From: Kriegella aquimaris
Lineage (GTDB): Bacteria > Bacteroidota > Bacteroidia > Flavobacteriales > Flavobacteriaceae
Reading direction: 5' to 3'
NCBI RefSeq assembly: GCF_900103215.1
Contig: NZ_FNGV01000012.1
Span: 1-64,000, forward strand
Length of the DNA stretch: 64,000 bases
Of this stretch, positions 7,576 to 15,621 are shown in pieces. The position numbers and the translations under genes were made by a program. The notes beneath the pieces were generated by a model that worked only from the letters and a program-made list of their open reading frames with translations, made no database searches and was not told the origin of the DNA. How positions within the stretch are numbered: position 1 is the stretch's first letter; the number at the start of each line of letters is the position of its first letter.

Positions 7576-10320
7576 ATGAGAGCAATTTTTCTATGTTTCC
7601 TTTTTCTTGGTTCTTTAAGCCAAGCCCAAACTCAGGTACTTCTTGACATCATAGATTCTGACTTTACCGTAGAAAATAAGCAGCGTAAGCTCGACTCATT
7701 GCTCAAAGTCGATGAAAAAACGCTATCTCCTATCGATCTAGCTGACTTGTACCATAACATAGCCAGTCAATGGTACTATCAAAAATGGCTCGATGATGGC
7801 AATCAATCAGATATTTCAAATACCATCTCCTATACTCAACAGGCAGCAAAGATAAAAAGGAAAATAGACACTTTACACATTGATTCGTTCGGGCAAACGT
7901 TGTACAACCTTGGCTTTTTCCAATCTATGAATGATGAATTTTTTCAAGCCATTGAAACTAATTTGGAACTCGTTGATTTAGGGAGTACAGGAGACTTTTA
8001 CCTGGATGCCAACCAACAGCTAAGTATGCTCTACCTTACAGTAGGAGATTTTTATAAAGCGCTTAATCGCTTCAAAGAATTACAATTTCTCTACAAGAAA
8101 AAGGATGAGATGAGTCAGGAAGAACTCCTCAGATTTGCCGACCTGAACCTACTCATTGCCGAAACCTACGCTGAAATGGGATACATAGAACACTCTGATG
8201 AAATCAAAACCAACTTAATTCGGGCAGACTCCATATTAAATGAGATAAAAGAAGTGCCCCAAATATATCGCAGTAGCATTGACCACGTAGAAGGAAACCG
8301 CTTAGCTGAAGTTGGCAACCATTTGGAAGCTACCGGTCGTTTCCGAAAAGTCTTGTCCCGCGCCGAGTTTTTAGATTCTGAGAATTTAGGAAAAATTTAC
8401 AATGGCCTCGCATTATCAGAAATACAGCTCAAGATGTATGATAGCGCCTTAATTGATCTTAACAAAGCCATCTCGCTTGACCCAGATTATACATTACCCT
8501 ATGAAAGTCTAGGTGACTTGTATTTGGCGCAAAATAAATTTAAAGAAGGATTGATTTCTTACCAAAAAGCGATAGTCTACGCAATCGACAAGACTAGAGA
8601 AGTGAACTACGAAAACCTCATAAGTCTTGAAGATTTAGATTTAGCAACGGAAAAAATAAAGCTACTGAACCATATTATATCAAAAGCAAACGGCTGGCTA
8701 AAATATTACCAATATGACAACAACAAGAAGTATCTACTATATGCGTTAGAAACCTTCGCCCTAGCCGATCAATTGGTTGACATTATACGTTCAGAAAGTA
8801 CGGAGTACCAATCAAAGCTTTTTTGGAGGGAAAAAGGAGCCTCACTTTATATGAAAGCAGTAGAAGTATCTTATCTATTGGACAGACCTGAAGATGCCTA
8901 TTATTATATGGAACGCAACAAGGCATTGTTATTGTTAGAGGATGTTTCCAATGAACAGGCCAAGGATATTGCTCGGTTACCCGACTCCATTGCAAAAAAA
9001 GAATTTGATTTAAAACGGGCCATATTTTTATCGGAAAACGAACTACAGCTGAATTTATCGAAGTCTAGCAATGAAATTGAGACCCTTAGGCAAAAAGTTT
9101 ACTCAAATAAGCGACACTATGAACAATTCGCCAAAGCTTTGGCTACGGCTTTTCCACAATATGCCAATCTTAAAAAGAAAGTCGATATACTCCCCCATAG
9201 CGATTTCAAGAAAACCTACCTTACCAATGACGAGGTCGTTTTACAATACATACTAAATGATGAGCAAGGCTATGGTCTTTTGAATTCTACTGATCAAACC
9301 ATTTTTTTTAAGCTCGACGATTGCAAGATTCTAAATGGGAAAATATTCTTGTTATATGAAAAACTAACGGATTTTGTTTCGAGCAAGAACAAAATTGTCG
9401 AATACCAAAACCTATCAAACGAAATTTATAAAGCACTTGTACCTGAGAAGGTTTATCAGGCCATAAGAGGAAAAAAACTGACCATTGTTACAGATTATAT
9501 TTTACAGCAACTGCCATTTGAGGGCTTAATGGTCAATGTTGACAAGGGCAACTATTTGATCGAAGAAGTAGAAACCCGGTATGCGTATTCGATGTCATAT
9601 CTAGATATTAAAACAAAAGTTTCGCATAGGCCCGAAAACGAATTGCTCGGCATTGCTCCTGTTCAGTTCACCGCATTGGGGCTGCCTAGACTTGCATTTA
9701 GTGGAGCGGAAGTAGTGGAAGTCGAGAAAATCTATCACGGAATTTCTTTATTAAACGGCAACGCGACAAAGTCGACCCTGTTGTCAGCTGTGAACAATTA
9801 TAAAATAGTTCACCTCTCAACACATGCCGATGTTGGAGAAAATGGCAATCCATGGATCGCCTTTAGTGACACGAAGTTATTTTTGAACGAAATATATGCC
9901 ACGAAGAACCAGGCCGACATGGTGGTATTGAGCGCTTGCAACACCTCACTCGGCGAACTTAAAAAGGGCGAAGGTGCGATGAGCTTGGCACGTGGTTTTT
10001 TCCATGCTGGGGCAAAAAGTGTTGTATCATCATTATGGACCATTAATGATAAAGCCAGTAAAGATATAATGGTTGCATTCTATAACGGACTGAATGAAGG
10101 CCTGACCAAAGCTGCGGCCTTACGAAAGGCTAAAATAGATTATATAAATACGTATCGTGGCACCAATATATCACCATCATTTTGGGCGGCCTTAATTGTC
10201 ATTGGTGATAATAGCCCATTACGCTCGAATAATGCCCCAATTATTCCTTGGCTTTGGTCTGTAACTGCAGTGATCGTTTTAGGTGCTGTACTCTTGCTAC
10301 TTTATTGTAGAAGACGCTAG
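7576..10320 (+). CDS. Exported TPR-CHAT protease, membrane-anchored
   Basis: A 914-aa protein with a signal peptide (about 1-18, ending SQAQ), a long helical TPR-type region (about 50-470, including the LDPDYTLPYESLGDLYLAQNK type repeat near 300), a coiled linker, and a C-terminal CHAT caspase-like domain (about 600-870). The catalytic dyad is H750 in LSTHA and C788 in SACNTSLGE. A last hydrophobic segment (about 890-910) ends in CRRR, a cytoplasmic stop-transfer signal. The predicted topology puts TPR and CHAT in the periplasm, tethered to the inner membrane. The gene converges on an anti-sigma/ECF sigma pair; the stop codons overlap. The substrate is unknown; the anti-sigma factor is an obvious candidate by context only. 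Confidence 0.88.
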   Translation: MRAIFLCFLFLGSLSQAQTQVLLDIIDSDFTVENKQRKLDSLLKVDEKTLSPIDLADLYHNIASQWYYQKWLDDGNQSDISNTISYTQQAAKIKRKIDTLHIDSFGQTLYNLGFFQSMNDEFFQAIETNLELVDLGSTGDFYLDANQQLSMLYLTVGDFYKALNRFKELQFLYKKKDEMSQEELLRFADLNLLIAETYAEMGYIEHSDEIKTNLIRADSILNEIKEVPQIYRSSIDHVEGNRLAEVGNHLEATGRFRKVLSRAEFLDSENLGKIYNGLALSEIQLKMYDSALIDLNKAISLDPDYTLPYESLGDLYLAQNKFKEGLISYQKAIVYAIDKTREVNYENLISLEDLDLATEKIKLLNHIISKANGWLKYYQYDNNKKYLLYALETFALADQLVDIIRSESTEYQSKLFWREKGASLYMKAVEVSYLLDRPEDAYYYMERNKALLLLEDVSNEQAKDIARLPDSIAKKEFDLKRAIFLSENELQLNLSKSSNEIETLRQKVYSNKRHYEQFAKALATAFPQYANLKKKVDILPHSDFKKTYLTNDEVVLQYILNDEQGYGLLNSTDQTIFFKLDDCKILNGKIFLLYEKLTDFVSSKNKIVEYQNLSNEIYKALVPEKVYQAIRGKKLTIVTDYILQQLPFEGLMVNVDKGNYLIEEVETRYAYSMSYLDIKTKVSHRPENELLGIAPVQFTALGLPRLAFSGAEVVEVEKIYHGISLLNGNATKSTLLSAVNNYKIVHLSTHADVGENGNPWIAFSDTKLFLNEIYATKNQADMVVLSACNTSLGELKKGEGAMSLARGFFHAGAKSVVSSLWTINDKASKDIMVAFYNGLNEGLTKAAALRKAKIDYINTYRGTNISPSFWAALIVIGDNSPLRSNNAPIIPWLWSVTAVIVLGAVLLLLYCRRR

Positions 10321-11051
10321 TTCAATTCAGAAAGAAGTTCGATTGCTTTATCCTTATTATAATCGTATTTCGAAATCAGTTCGTTCAATTGCTGTTTGGC
10401 CATTTCATTATCCTCTTGTTTTATGGCGATAAGCGCCAAGTACCAATGCGCTTCTGCGGCGAATTCTCCGTTTTCATCAATCACTTTTTGAAAATGCTCT
10501 TTTGACTTCTCCATCTGGTTTATCTGTAGATAAGATTGTGCCATGTAGAAGTCAACATAGTCATTTCTATCTTCTTCGTTTATCGCATGAAAATTATACA
10601 ACGCCTTTTGAAAGTCACCTGTTTCATAAGCGACAAAAGCATCGCCCTCAATTGACTTGGCCGACTCCCCTCGCGTTATGGAATACACTGTATTCGGATA
10701 TTGTTGAAAATTGTTCTCATAAAGTTCTTCATAATTAGTGCTGAACAAATTATTAAAAAACCAACCTAGTCCGACCAAAAGCACCACTGAGGCTGCTATT
10801 GACCATTTACCAAAATTACCGTACCACAATGTTCTAACAGCTTTCTTTTCGGAAATAGCCTTCTCAAAGCCTCCTAGTTTTGTTTTTAAATCTTTGTTTT
10901 CCTTATCCTTAATAATGCGCTTCAAACTACTCTCAAAATCGAACTGTTGCCTAAAGTCGCTATCGGTCTTTAAAAGCTCTTGCAGCTGCGTATTCTCCTG
11001 CTCTGTAAGCTGGTTCGAAAAATATCTATAAAGTAAAATTTCCTTGTCCAT
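10317..11051 (-). CDS. TPR-containing membrane anti-sigma factor (inferred)
   Basis: A 244-aa single-pass protein. Residues 1-80 are cytoplasmic and begin DKEILLYRYFSNQLTEQE, the short zinc-free helical head seen on many Bacteroidota anti-sigma and sigma-partner proteins. The TM segment spans about 83-104, and the C-terminal part (about 135-240) has TPR-like helices such as AFVAYETGDFQKALYNF. Its start is 2 bp after the sigma gene stop, so the two are co-transcribed and probably translationally coupled. It is likely to hold the sigma factor at the membrane while its periplasmic TPRs sense a signal or the CHAT protein. No anti-sigma activity can be read directly. Confidence 0.72.
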   Translation of the reverse strand: MDKEILLYRYFSNQLTEQENTQLQELLKTDSDFRQQFDFESSLKRIIKDKENKDLKTKLGGFEKAISEKKAVRTLWYGNFGKWSIAASVVLLVGLGWFFNNLFSTNYEELYENNFQQYPNTVYSITRGESAKSIEGDAFVAYETGDFQKALYNFHAINEEDRNDYVDFYMAQSYLQINQMEKSKEHFQKVIDENGEFAAEAHWYLALIAIKQEDNEMAKQQLNELISKYDYNKDKAIELLSELN

Positions 11052-11053
11052 GT

Positions 11054-11623
11054 CTAAGAGGCATTTGCTTTAATACGTTCTCTAAGTGACTTCATACAGC
11101 GTGACTTTGCCGCTTTTACCACATTCTCACTATTGTAATTTTCTGATTCCATTATTTCTTGAATAGTAAATCCTCGATAATAAAACAAAGTCAGCAATTC
11201 GCGGCACTGCTTTCCCAATGCACCAAAATGTTGCCGCAACAATTGTTGCTCCCGGGTAAGTACAGGCGTATCGATTTCTAGATGGTCTATAGACGCTGCT
11301 TCATCTTTGACAATGGAAAGGTCAAAATTAGACCCTACTGTCTTCTTATTTTTTCTCATCCTGTCAAAAATCAGATATTTTCCGATACTGAAAAGATAGG
11401 TCGAAATGCTACTGGTGAACCGCTCGATCTTTCCGTTCATTACGTTATCATAAAAAATAACGTAAGCGTCTTGGTACACATCGACATTCTCGTCTTCCGA
11501 CAGGTTGAAACGTCTGGCATAGTTCAAAAACTTATCCCTGTTCTCTTCGTATACCTTTCTAAGAACACTATCAGATCCGATGCGCAAATCTTCAAGTGTT
11601 ACTTCCGCCTGTTCGTTTTGCAT
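11054..11623 (-). CDS. ECF-type RNA polymerase sigma factor
   Basis: A 189-aa group 4 sigma factor. Region 2 (about 20-95) contains the DVYQDAYVIFYDNV and STYLFSIGKYLIFDRMRKNKK helices that bind core polymerase and melt the -10 region. Region 4 (about 120-182) has the LLTLFYYRGFTIQEIM helix-turn-helix that reads the -35 element. It lacks regions 1 and 3. It is the first gene of a two-gene leftward operon with the membrane TPR protein that probably inhibits it. Promoters it recognises are unknown; the divergent surface-protein genes at 11.9-14.5 kb are candidates by position only. Confidence 0.9.
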   Translation of the reverse strand: MQNEQAEVTLEDLRIGSDSVLRKVYEENRDKFLNYARRFNLSEDENVDVYQDAYVIFYDNVMNGKIERFTSSISTYLFSIGKYLIFDRMRKNKKTVGSNFDLSIVKDEAASIDHLEIDTPVLTREQQLLRQHFGALGKQCRELLTLFYYRGFTIQEIMESENYNSENVVKAAKSRCMKSLRERIKANAS

Positions 11624-11862
11624 TTAATGTAAATCTAATGAGATGGTTAACAGTCAAGAAAGCTAATTTAATATTTTTTACATGCCTTCATCCTCAAAAT
11701 TTAAGATAATTCCAACGAAATCAGCCCTTGTAAGACTCTTACTACTTTGTTCCCATACGCTTCGCTCCCGTTGAATTTGTAATTTTTCTACTAAAAAATT
11801 AGAAGTAGGTGTTAACCAATCAAAATAACATTCATAAAAAGACAAACCTTAAATTAAATAGT

Positions 11863-11964
11863 ATGGACACTTATGAAACACTGGAAATTATAAAGTACGT
11901 CTTGGTAGCGGCATTAACAGCAACTGTCACCATCCTCATTTTCTTTATTACTAACCTAAATTAG
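11863..11964 (+). CDS. 33-aa single-pass membrane peptide (candidate)
   Basis: This frame starts at ATG and encodes an acidic/polar N terminus (MDTYETLEIIKY) followed by a roughly 20-residue hydrophobic helix ending FFITNLN. An A/T-rich segment typical of flavobacterial leaders precedes it. It ends 26 bp before the next lipoprotein gene, so the two could form an operon divergent from the sigma factor. Short length means chance is possible; the hydrophobic block argues for reality. No family recognised. Confidence 0.45.
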   Translation: MDTYETLEIIKYVLVAALTATVTILIFFITNLN

Positions 11965-11990
11965 GTACAACCTTTTTAAATTATACACAG

Positions 11991-12386
11991 ATGAAATTAA
12001 GCTCAACCCTACTGACTTTTTGTTTATCAATCAGTTTTCTGGCCTGTACGGGCCAAACAAACCTTGAGAATCAAAATACACGTCTCGAGGTGGAGAATGC
12101 AAAATCAGACGCCACAAAATCTATAAATCTAATGGATGAACAGGTCAAAATACTCAATCAAGTTTTCAAGATCGGTGGAGCTAGGAATGAAAATCCTTTA
12201 GGCGGGGCTACGAATTATCAGGAGTTTTTAGACCAGTTGGAAGGCTCTAAAGAACTAAAAGAACAAGCTCAAAAAATATACGACGTGTACAACACGAGTT
12301 TAGACCCGAACAAAAAGAATGAACTAAGGCTAAAAGTCAACAAAATGCTGGAGGGTGCGATGGCAAAAAGCCAGCGCGACCAGTGA
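11991..12386 (+). CDS. Small lipoprotein of unknown function
   Basis: A 131-aa protein with a signal peptide and lipobox FLAC (Cys about 19) followed by TGQTN. The mature region is highly charged and helical (heptad-like from about 30 to 55, then a C-terminal helix rich in Lys, Glu and Gln), with a short Gly-rich turn (GGARNENPLGGATNY). No enzyme motif is visible. It sits between the membrane peptide and the collagen-like lipoprotein, in the surface-protein run divergent from the ECF sigma gene. Confidence 0.65.
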   Translation: MKLSSTLLTFCLSISFLACTGQTNLENQNTRLEVENAKSDATKSINLMDEQVKILNQVFKIGGARNENPLGGATNYQEFLDQLEGSKELKEQAQKIYDVYNTSLDPNKKNELRLKVNKMLEGAMAKSQRDQ

Positions 12387-12494
12387 AACCAATAAATTCA
12401 AAAAGTCAAGCAGCACCTCAACTTTTCTTCCTCCAGCGTTAACCTATTCTCCGTTCTCGCATTAAAAGAAAAATAATCTTTAAACTATTTGATC

Positions 12495-13313
12495 ATGAGA
12501 ACAACATTGAAAATCTTTATTTATTCAATTATTACGTTTGCCTCGGTAACATTAAACTCTTGCCAAAAAGACAATTTAGATGAAGCAATTATACCGCAGG
12601 CCGTTCAGAATGGCAATGCGGCTACAGACATCAGAGGGCAAGATGGTGCCCAAGGAGTTGCCGGTGAAGACGGTGTCGATGGCGCTACCGGACCAACGGG
12701 CCCAAAGGGCGAGACTGGCGCCACAGGACCACAAGGCGAAACGGGACCAACAGGCCCTAAAGGGGATGCCGGCGACACAGGACCACAAGGCGAAATAGGT
12801 CCAGCAGGCCCACAGGGCGAACCTGGCACTGATGGACGTAATGGCATTAACGGGGAGGATGGTAATGCCAATGTACAATCTTTTACGTACGACCTTAACG
12901 CTGTGGCTTCATCATACTACGGTTTTGACATTCCAGAAGTTACCGCAGATGTATTGAGAAATGATGCAATTCTGACGTATTTACAATTTTCCGAACCCTT
13001 GTTATTTACCTATCCATTACCAAGTAAGGTGATGATCGGATTCGGTGGTGACCGCTACCTTAATTCAGACGTCAATATAGTTTTCTCCGTAGGTAGAGGA
13101 AGCATTTCATTTAGAGAAATTGGGGGCACTTTTAATATTCCGAACAGTGCTATTCGGGCTGGAGACCTAAAACGATTACGTATACTAATCATCGAATCTA
13201 CTGGAAGTATATCACGTAAGGGAACCAAGCTAGATGTGTCGCAAGAATTAGAAGCTGCCGGCATAGATATCAATAACTATGACGAGGTGGCTCGTTATTA
13301 CGGATTAAATTAA
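12495..13313 (+). CDS. Collagen-like repeat lipoprotein
   Basis: A 272-aa lipoprotein (lipobox LNSC, Cys about 23). Residues about 49-127 are roughly 26 uninterrupted Gly-X-Y triplets rich in GPT, GPK, GPQ and GET, the signature of a bacterial collagen triple helix. A C-terminal globular part of about 145 residues, mostly beta, has no recognised family and might trimerise the stalk. I start at the ATG at 12495 rather than an in-frame TTG six bases earlier. Repeat DNA is unusually GC-rich for the region. It probably forms a surface stalk or adhesin. A terminator follows. Confidence 0.85.
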   Translation: MRTTLKIFIYSIITFASVTLNSCQKDNLDEAIIPQAVQNGNAATDIRGQDGAQGVAGEDGVDGATGPTGPKGETGATGPQGETGPTGPKGDAGDTGPQGEIGPAGPQGEPGTDGRNGINGEDGNANVQSFTYDLNAVASSYYGFDIPEVTADVLRNDAILTYLQFSEPLLFTYPLPSKVMIGFGGDRYLNSDVNIVFSVGRGSISFREIGGTFNIPNSAIRAGDLKRLRILIIESTGSISRKGTKLDVSQELEAAGIDINNYDEVARYYGLN

Positions 13314-13335
13314 CCTTTAAACTATAAAGAAAATC

Positions 13336-13366
13336 AAAAACCGAAAACCTACAACTCGGTTTTTTT
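13336..13366 (+). terminator. Terminator after the collagen-like gene
   Basis: The stem AAAAACCGA/TCGGTTTTT has an 11-nt loop and ends in seven Ts. It lies 22 bp after the stop codon. Confidence 0.8.
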
Positions 13367-13441
13367 CATGCATCGATGTTAACTTTGTCGGTTTGCAACC
13401 ATAAAAGGGTAGAACAAATTATTCACTTAAATATATGAATC

Positions 13442-14515
13442 ATGAAAATACTTAGTTTTTTAACAATCATGAGTCTTTCGGTCGTCTTCTGGTCTTGTAC
13501 CAAAGAGGACTCATACCTACCCGAAGATCATCAAGAGGCCACGACCGAAACCACCAATTTTAGGTATACATTGCAAAAATGCATGGTGGAATCACGAGTA
13601 GAAAGAAAAACCGTGCCCTTCGAACAACTGCATTCAAATTCCGTTGTGTATTTCAAGGAGCACTATTGGAGCATTACCTACAGAATCGAGGTAGCCGAGG
13701 ACGGCTGGGAATCAGCACGCTCTGAAGTATGGATCAGTAAGAACGGGAAAGATTGGAAATTACGAGCATCGCCTCAATTTTCGGGCAGGTTTGGACACTC
13801 CCTTATCGTTAATGACAATAAAATTTGGATGATTGGCGGTATGAGCCCAGTAGACGCACTTCCTGAACTCTCAGCGGAAGTATGGTATTCAGGGAATGGG
13901 GAGAACTGGGTACAAAATAGCAATGCACCCTTTCAACCTGACCAATCAAATGGCGCCGTGGTCTTTCAAAATAAAATATTCGTGTTCGAATATGGTCTTA
14001 ATGAAAATAGAGGGTCACAAAGAGTTTTTTCGTCAACCGATGGAAGGAATTGGACCTTGGTCAATAAAAACGCTTTCCCATCTGCGAGCGAGGGAAAGGC
14101 AATCGGTTTTAATAAGCATATCTATTTTATAGGAGGCCGAAATTTCGATACGGGAATCTCTGATAAAATTTGGAAAAGTTCAAATGGACAAAACTGGGAG
14201 CTGGTTGAAACTAGAACCTCAGGATGCGTTCGATCAGATTTCCTTCCAAGATATGCACACGCCATAGTCGTACATAATGGGCAGGTTTGGCTTGTTGGTG
14301 GAAAAACCACTGATGGCACACAAAATGATATCTGGCATTCGAAGGATATGGTCAATTGGCAAGGCGTTTATGCCAATCCTCGAATTCCCAGCCTTTTCGG
14401 CCATACCTTGATAAGTACGAATAATGATATCTTAATACTCGGAGGACAATCGCAACCCGATCCATTACTTGCCGCCGATCCATTCCAGCAAATATGGAGT
14501 TTGACTACAAACTAA
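13442..14515 (+). CDS. Kelch-type beta-propeller lipoprotein
   Basis: A 357-aa lipoprotein (lipobox FWSC, Cys about 19). From about residue 70 onward it carries at least five kelch-like blades, each with a hydrophobic strand, a Gly-Gly pair (IWMIGG, IYFIGG, VWLVGG, ILILGG) and a 'S.NG.NW' turn (GKDWKL, GENWVQ, GRNWTL, GQNWEL, MVNWQG). The fold is a surface-exposed propeller for binding protein or glycan. No catalytic residues are seen. It lies downstream of the collagen-like gene but after that gene's terminator; it has its own bidirectional terminator. Confidence 0.8.
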   Translation: MKILSFLTIMSLSVVFWSCTKEDSYLPEDHQEATTETTNFRYTLQKCMVESRVERKTVPFEQLHSNSVVYFKEHYWSITYRIEVAEDGWESARSEVWISKNGKDWKLRASPQFSGRFGHSLIVNDNKIWMIGGMSPVDALPELSAEVWYSGNGENWVQNSNAPFQPDQSNGAVVFQNKIFVFEYGLNENRGSQRVFSSTDGRNWTLVNKNAFPSASEGKAIGFNKHIYFIGGRNFDTGISDKIWKSSNGQNWELVETRTSGCVRSDFLPRYAHAIVVHNGQVWLVGGKTTDGTQNDIWHSKDMVNWQGVYANPRIPSLFGHTLISTNNDILILGGQSQPDPLLAADPFQQIWSLTTN

Positions 14516-14534
14516 ACAATCTTCAAACAAAATT

Positions 14535-14562
14535 AACCGAGGCACTACGCCTCGGTTTTTTG
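14535..14562. terminator. Bidirectional terminator between the kelch gene and lipB
   Basis: A 9-bp stem, AACCGAGGC/GCCTCGGTT, with a 5-nt loop. A T-run follows on the plus strand and an A-rich flank (T-rich on the minus strand) lies on the other side. The lipB stop codon lies in the loop, so the last lipB codons form one arm of the stem. Confidence 0.8.
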
Positions 14563-15261
14563 TTTTATGACTTCTGCTTCAAAAAGCACTTCGAAGTGTT
14601 TCAATAGTTTTTCCTTTACCTCATCAATATTTACCTCTTCTTTACCCAACTCTACATTTAAAGCGGTTACCGCCTTATCTTTAATTCCACAGGGAATCAT
14701 TAAATCAAAATAGCCCAGATTGGTGTTTATGTTCAAAGCAAAACCATGCATAGTAACCCATCGGCTTGCACGAACGCCCATCGCACATATCTTTCTCGCA
14801 AAGGGCGTACCCACATCTAACCAAACCCCGGTTTCTCCCTTTGAGCGTTCGGCTTTAAGTCCGTACTCGGCCAAGGTAAGAATCACCATTTCCTCTAAAA
14901 GCCTAAGATATTTATGTATATCGGTGAAAAAGTTGTCAAGATCTAATATCGGATACCCTACAATCTGTCCCGGACCGTGATAGGTAATATCCCCACCCCG
15001 ATTAATTTTATAGAATTTGGCTCCCTTTTTTGCCAGTTCATCTTCGGTTACTAAAAGATTTTCAAAGTCACCGCTTTTTCCCAAAGTATAAACATGCGGA
15101 TGTTCAACAAAGAGCAAATGATTTGGGGTTTCCCTCTGTTCATTCCCTCTTCGGTTTTGAATTTTTAAATCTACCGTTCGCTGGAACAACTCTTCCTGAA
15201 AGTCCCAAGTTTCTTTATAATCTTTAAGTCCGAGATCTTGTATGTCTACCCTTTTGTTCAT
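14545..15261 (-). CDS. lipB: Octanoyl-[acyl-carrier-protein]:protein octanoyltransferase
   Basis: A 238-aa LipB that transfers octanoyl from ACP to the lipoyl domains of 2-oxoacid dehydrogenases and GcvH, the first step of lipoate synthesis. Landmarks are HPHVYTLGKSG, RGGDITYHGPGQ, KICAMGV (K157) and the catalytic Cys C191 in IPCGI. I start at 15261; an upstream ATG at 15306 would add 15 atypical residues. It overlaps the terminator shared with the kelch gene. Its leftward orientation matches the YqaE peptide gene just upstream, but a 75-bp gap separates them. Confidence 0.95.
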   Translation of the reverse strand: MNKRVDIQDLGLKDYKETWDFQEELFQRTVDLKIQNRRGNEQRETPNHLLFVEHPHVYTLGKSGDFENLLVTEDELAKKGAKFYKINRGGDITYHGPGQIVGYPILDLDNFFTDIHKYLRLLEEMVILTLAEYGLKAERSKGETGVWLDVGTPFARKICAMGVRASRWVTMHGFALNINTNLGYFDLMIPCGIKDKAVTALNVELGKEEVNIDEVKEKLLKHFEVLFEAEVIKQKTEA

Positions 15262-15336
15262 TGGTACAAAGATACGATGAAAGCCCGAGAATGTTTCATA
15301 AGCCAATGGTCATGACTACGTTGTGGGGAACAAGAC

Positions 15337-15492
15337 CTAATTCGGATTGTTTAAAATAATCAACGCCGCAATTACACCGGGAACCCATCCGCAAAGCGTC
15401 AATAAAAATACAATTATAAACGAACCACATCCTTTTCCGATGACCGATAACGGCGGAAAAACAATGGCCAACAAAACACGTAAGCAACCCAT
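15337..15492 (-). CDS. YqaE/Pmp3-family small membrane protein
   Basis: A 51-aa protein with two hydrophobic hairpin helices: an N-terminal LLAIVFPPLSV block, a Gly-rich turn and a second helix with LCGWVPGVIAALIIL. The FPPL and GWVPGxIxA signatures are those of the YqaE/Pmp3 proteolipids, linked in other organisms to membrane potential and stress tolerance. The reading frame differs from a longer overlapping open frame that has no homology-like features. Preceded by A/T-rich DNA with several TTTG-like sequences; no promoter could be fixed. Confidence 0.85.
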   Translation of the reverse strand: MGCLRVLLAIVFPPLSVIGKGCGSFIIVFLLTLCGWVPGVIAALIILNNPN

Positions 15493-15621
15493 TTTTGATT
15501 TTTTTGATTGATGTATCTGTAAGACGCAAAAATCGAGATTTTGTTACAATTATTTTAACTTGGAATATGAAATTTTAGCCAAGCAGCAAACCTAAACATC
15601 AAAAACCTCGTATCTAATTAT

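Noticed and set aside
7541-11623. Type III-E CRISPR (Craspase) itself
   Set aside because: There is no CRISPR array, gRAMP/Cas7-11 or Csx30-like gene; only the gene logic is similar.
12605-12871. Minus-strand frame rich in Pro/Gly over the collagen-like repeat
   Set aside because: It is the antisense of the Gly-X-Y DNA repeat; its composition is a by-product of the repeat and it has no start or context.
15296-15529. 77-aa minus-strand frame over the YqaE gene
   Set aside because: The Pmp3-like protein lies in another frame (15337-15492) and explains the locus.
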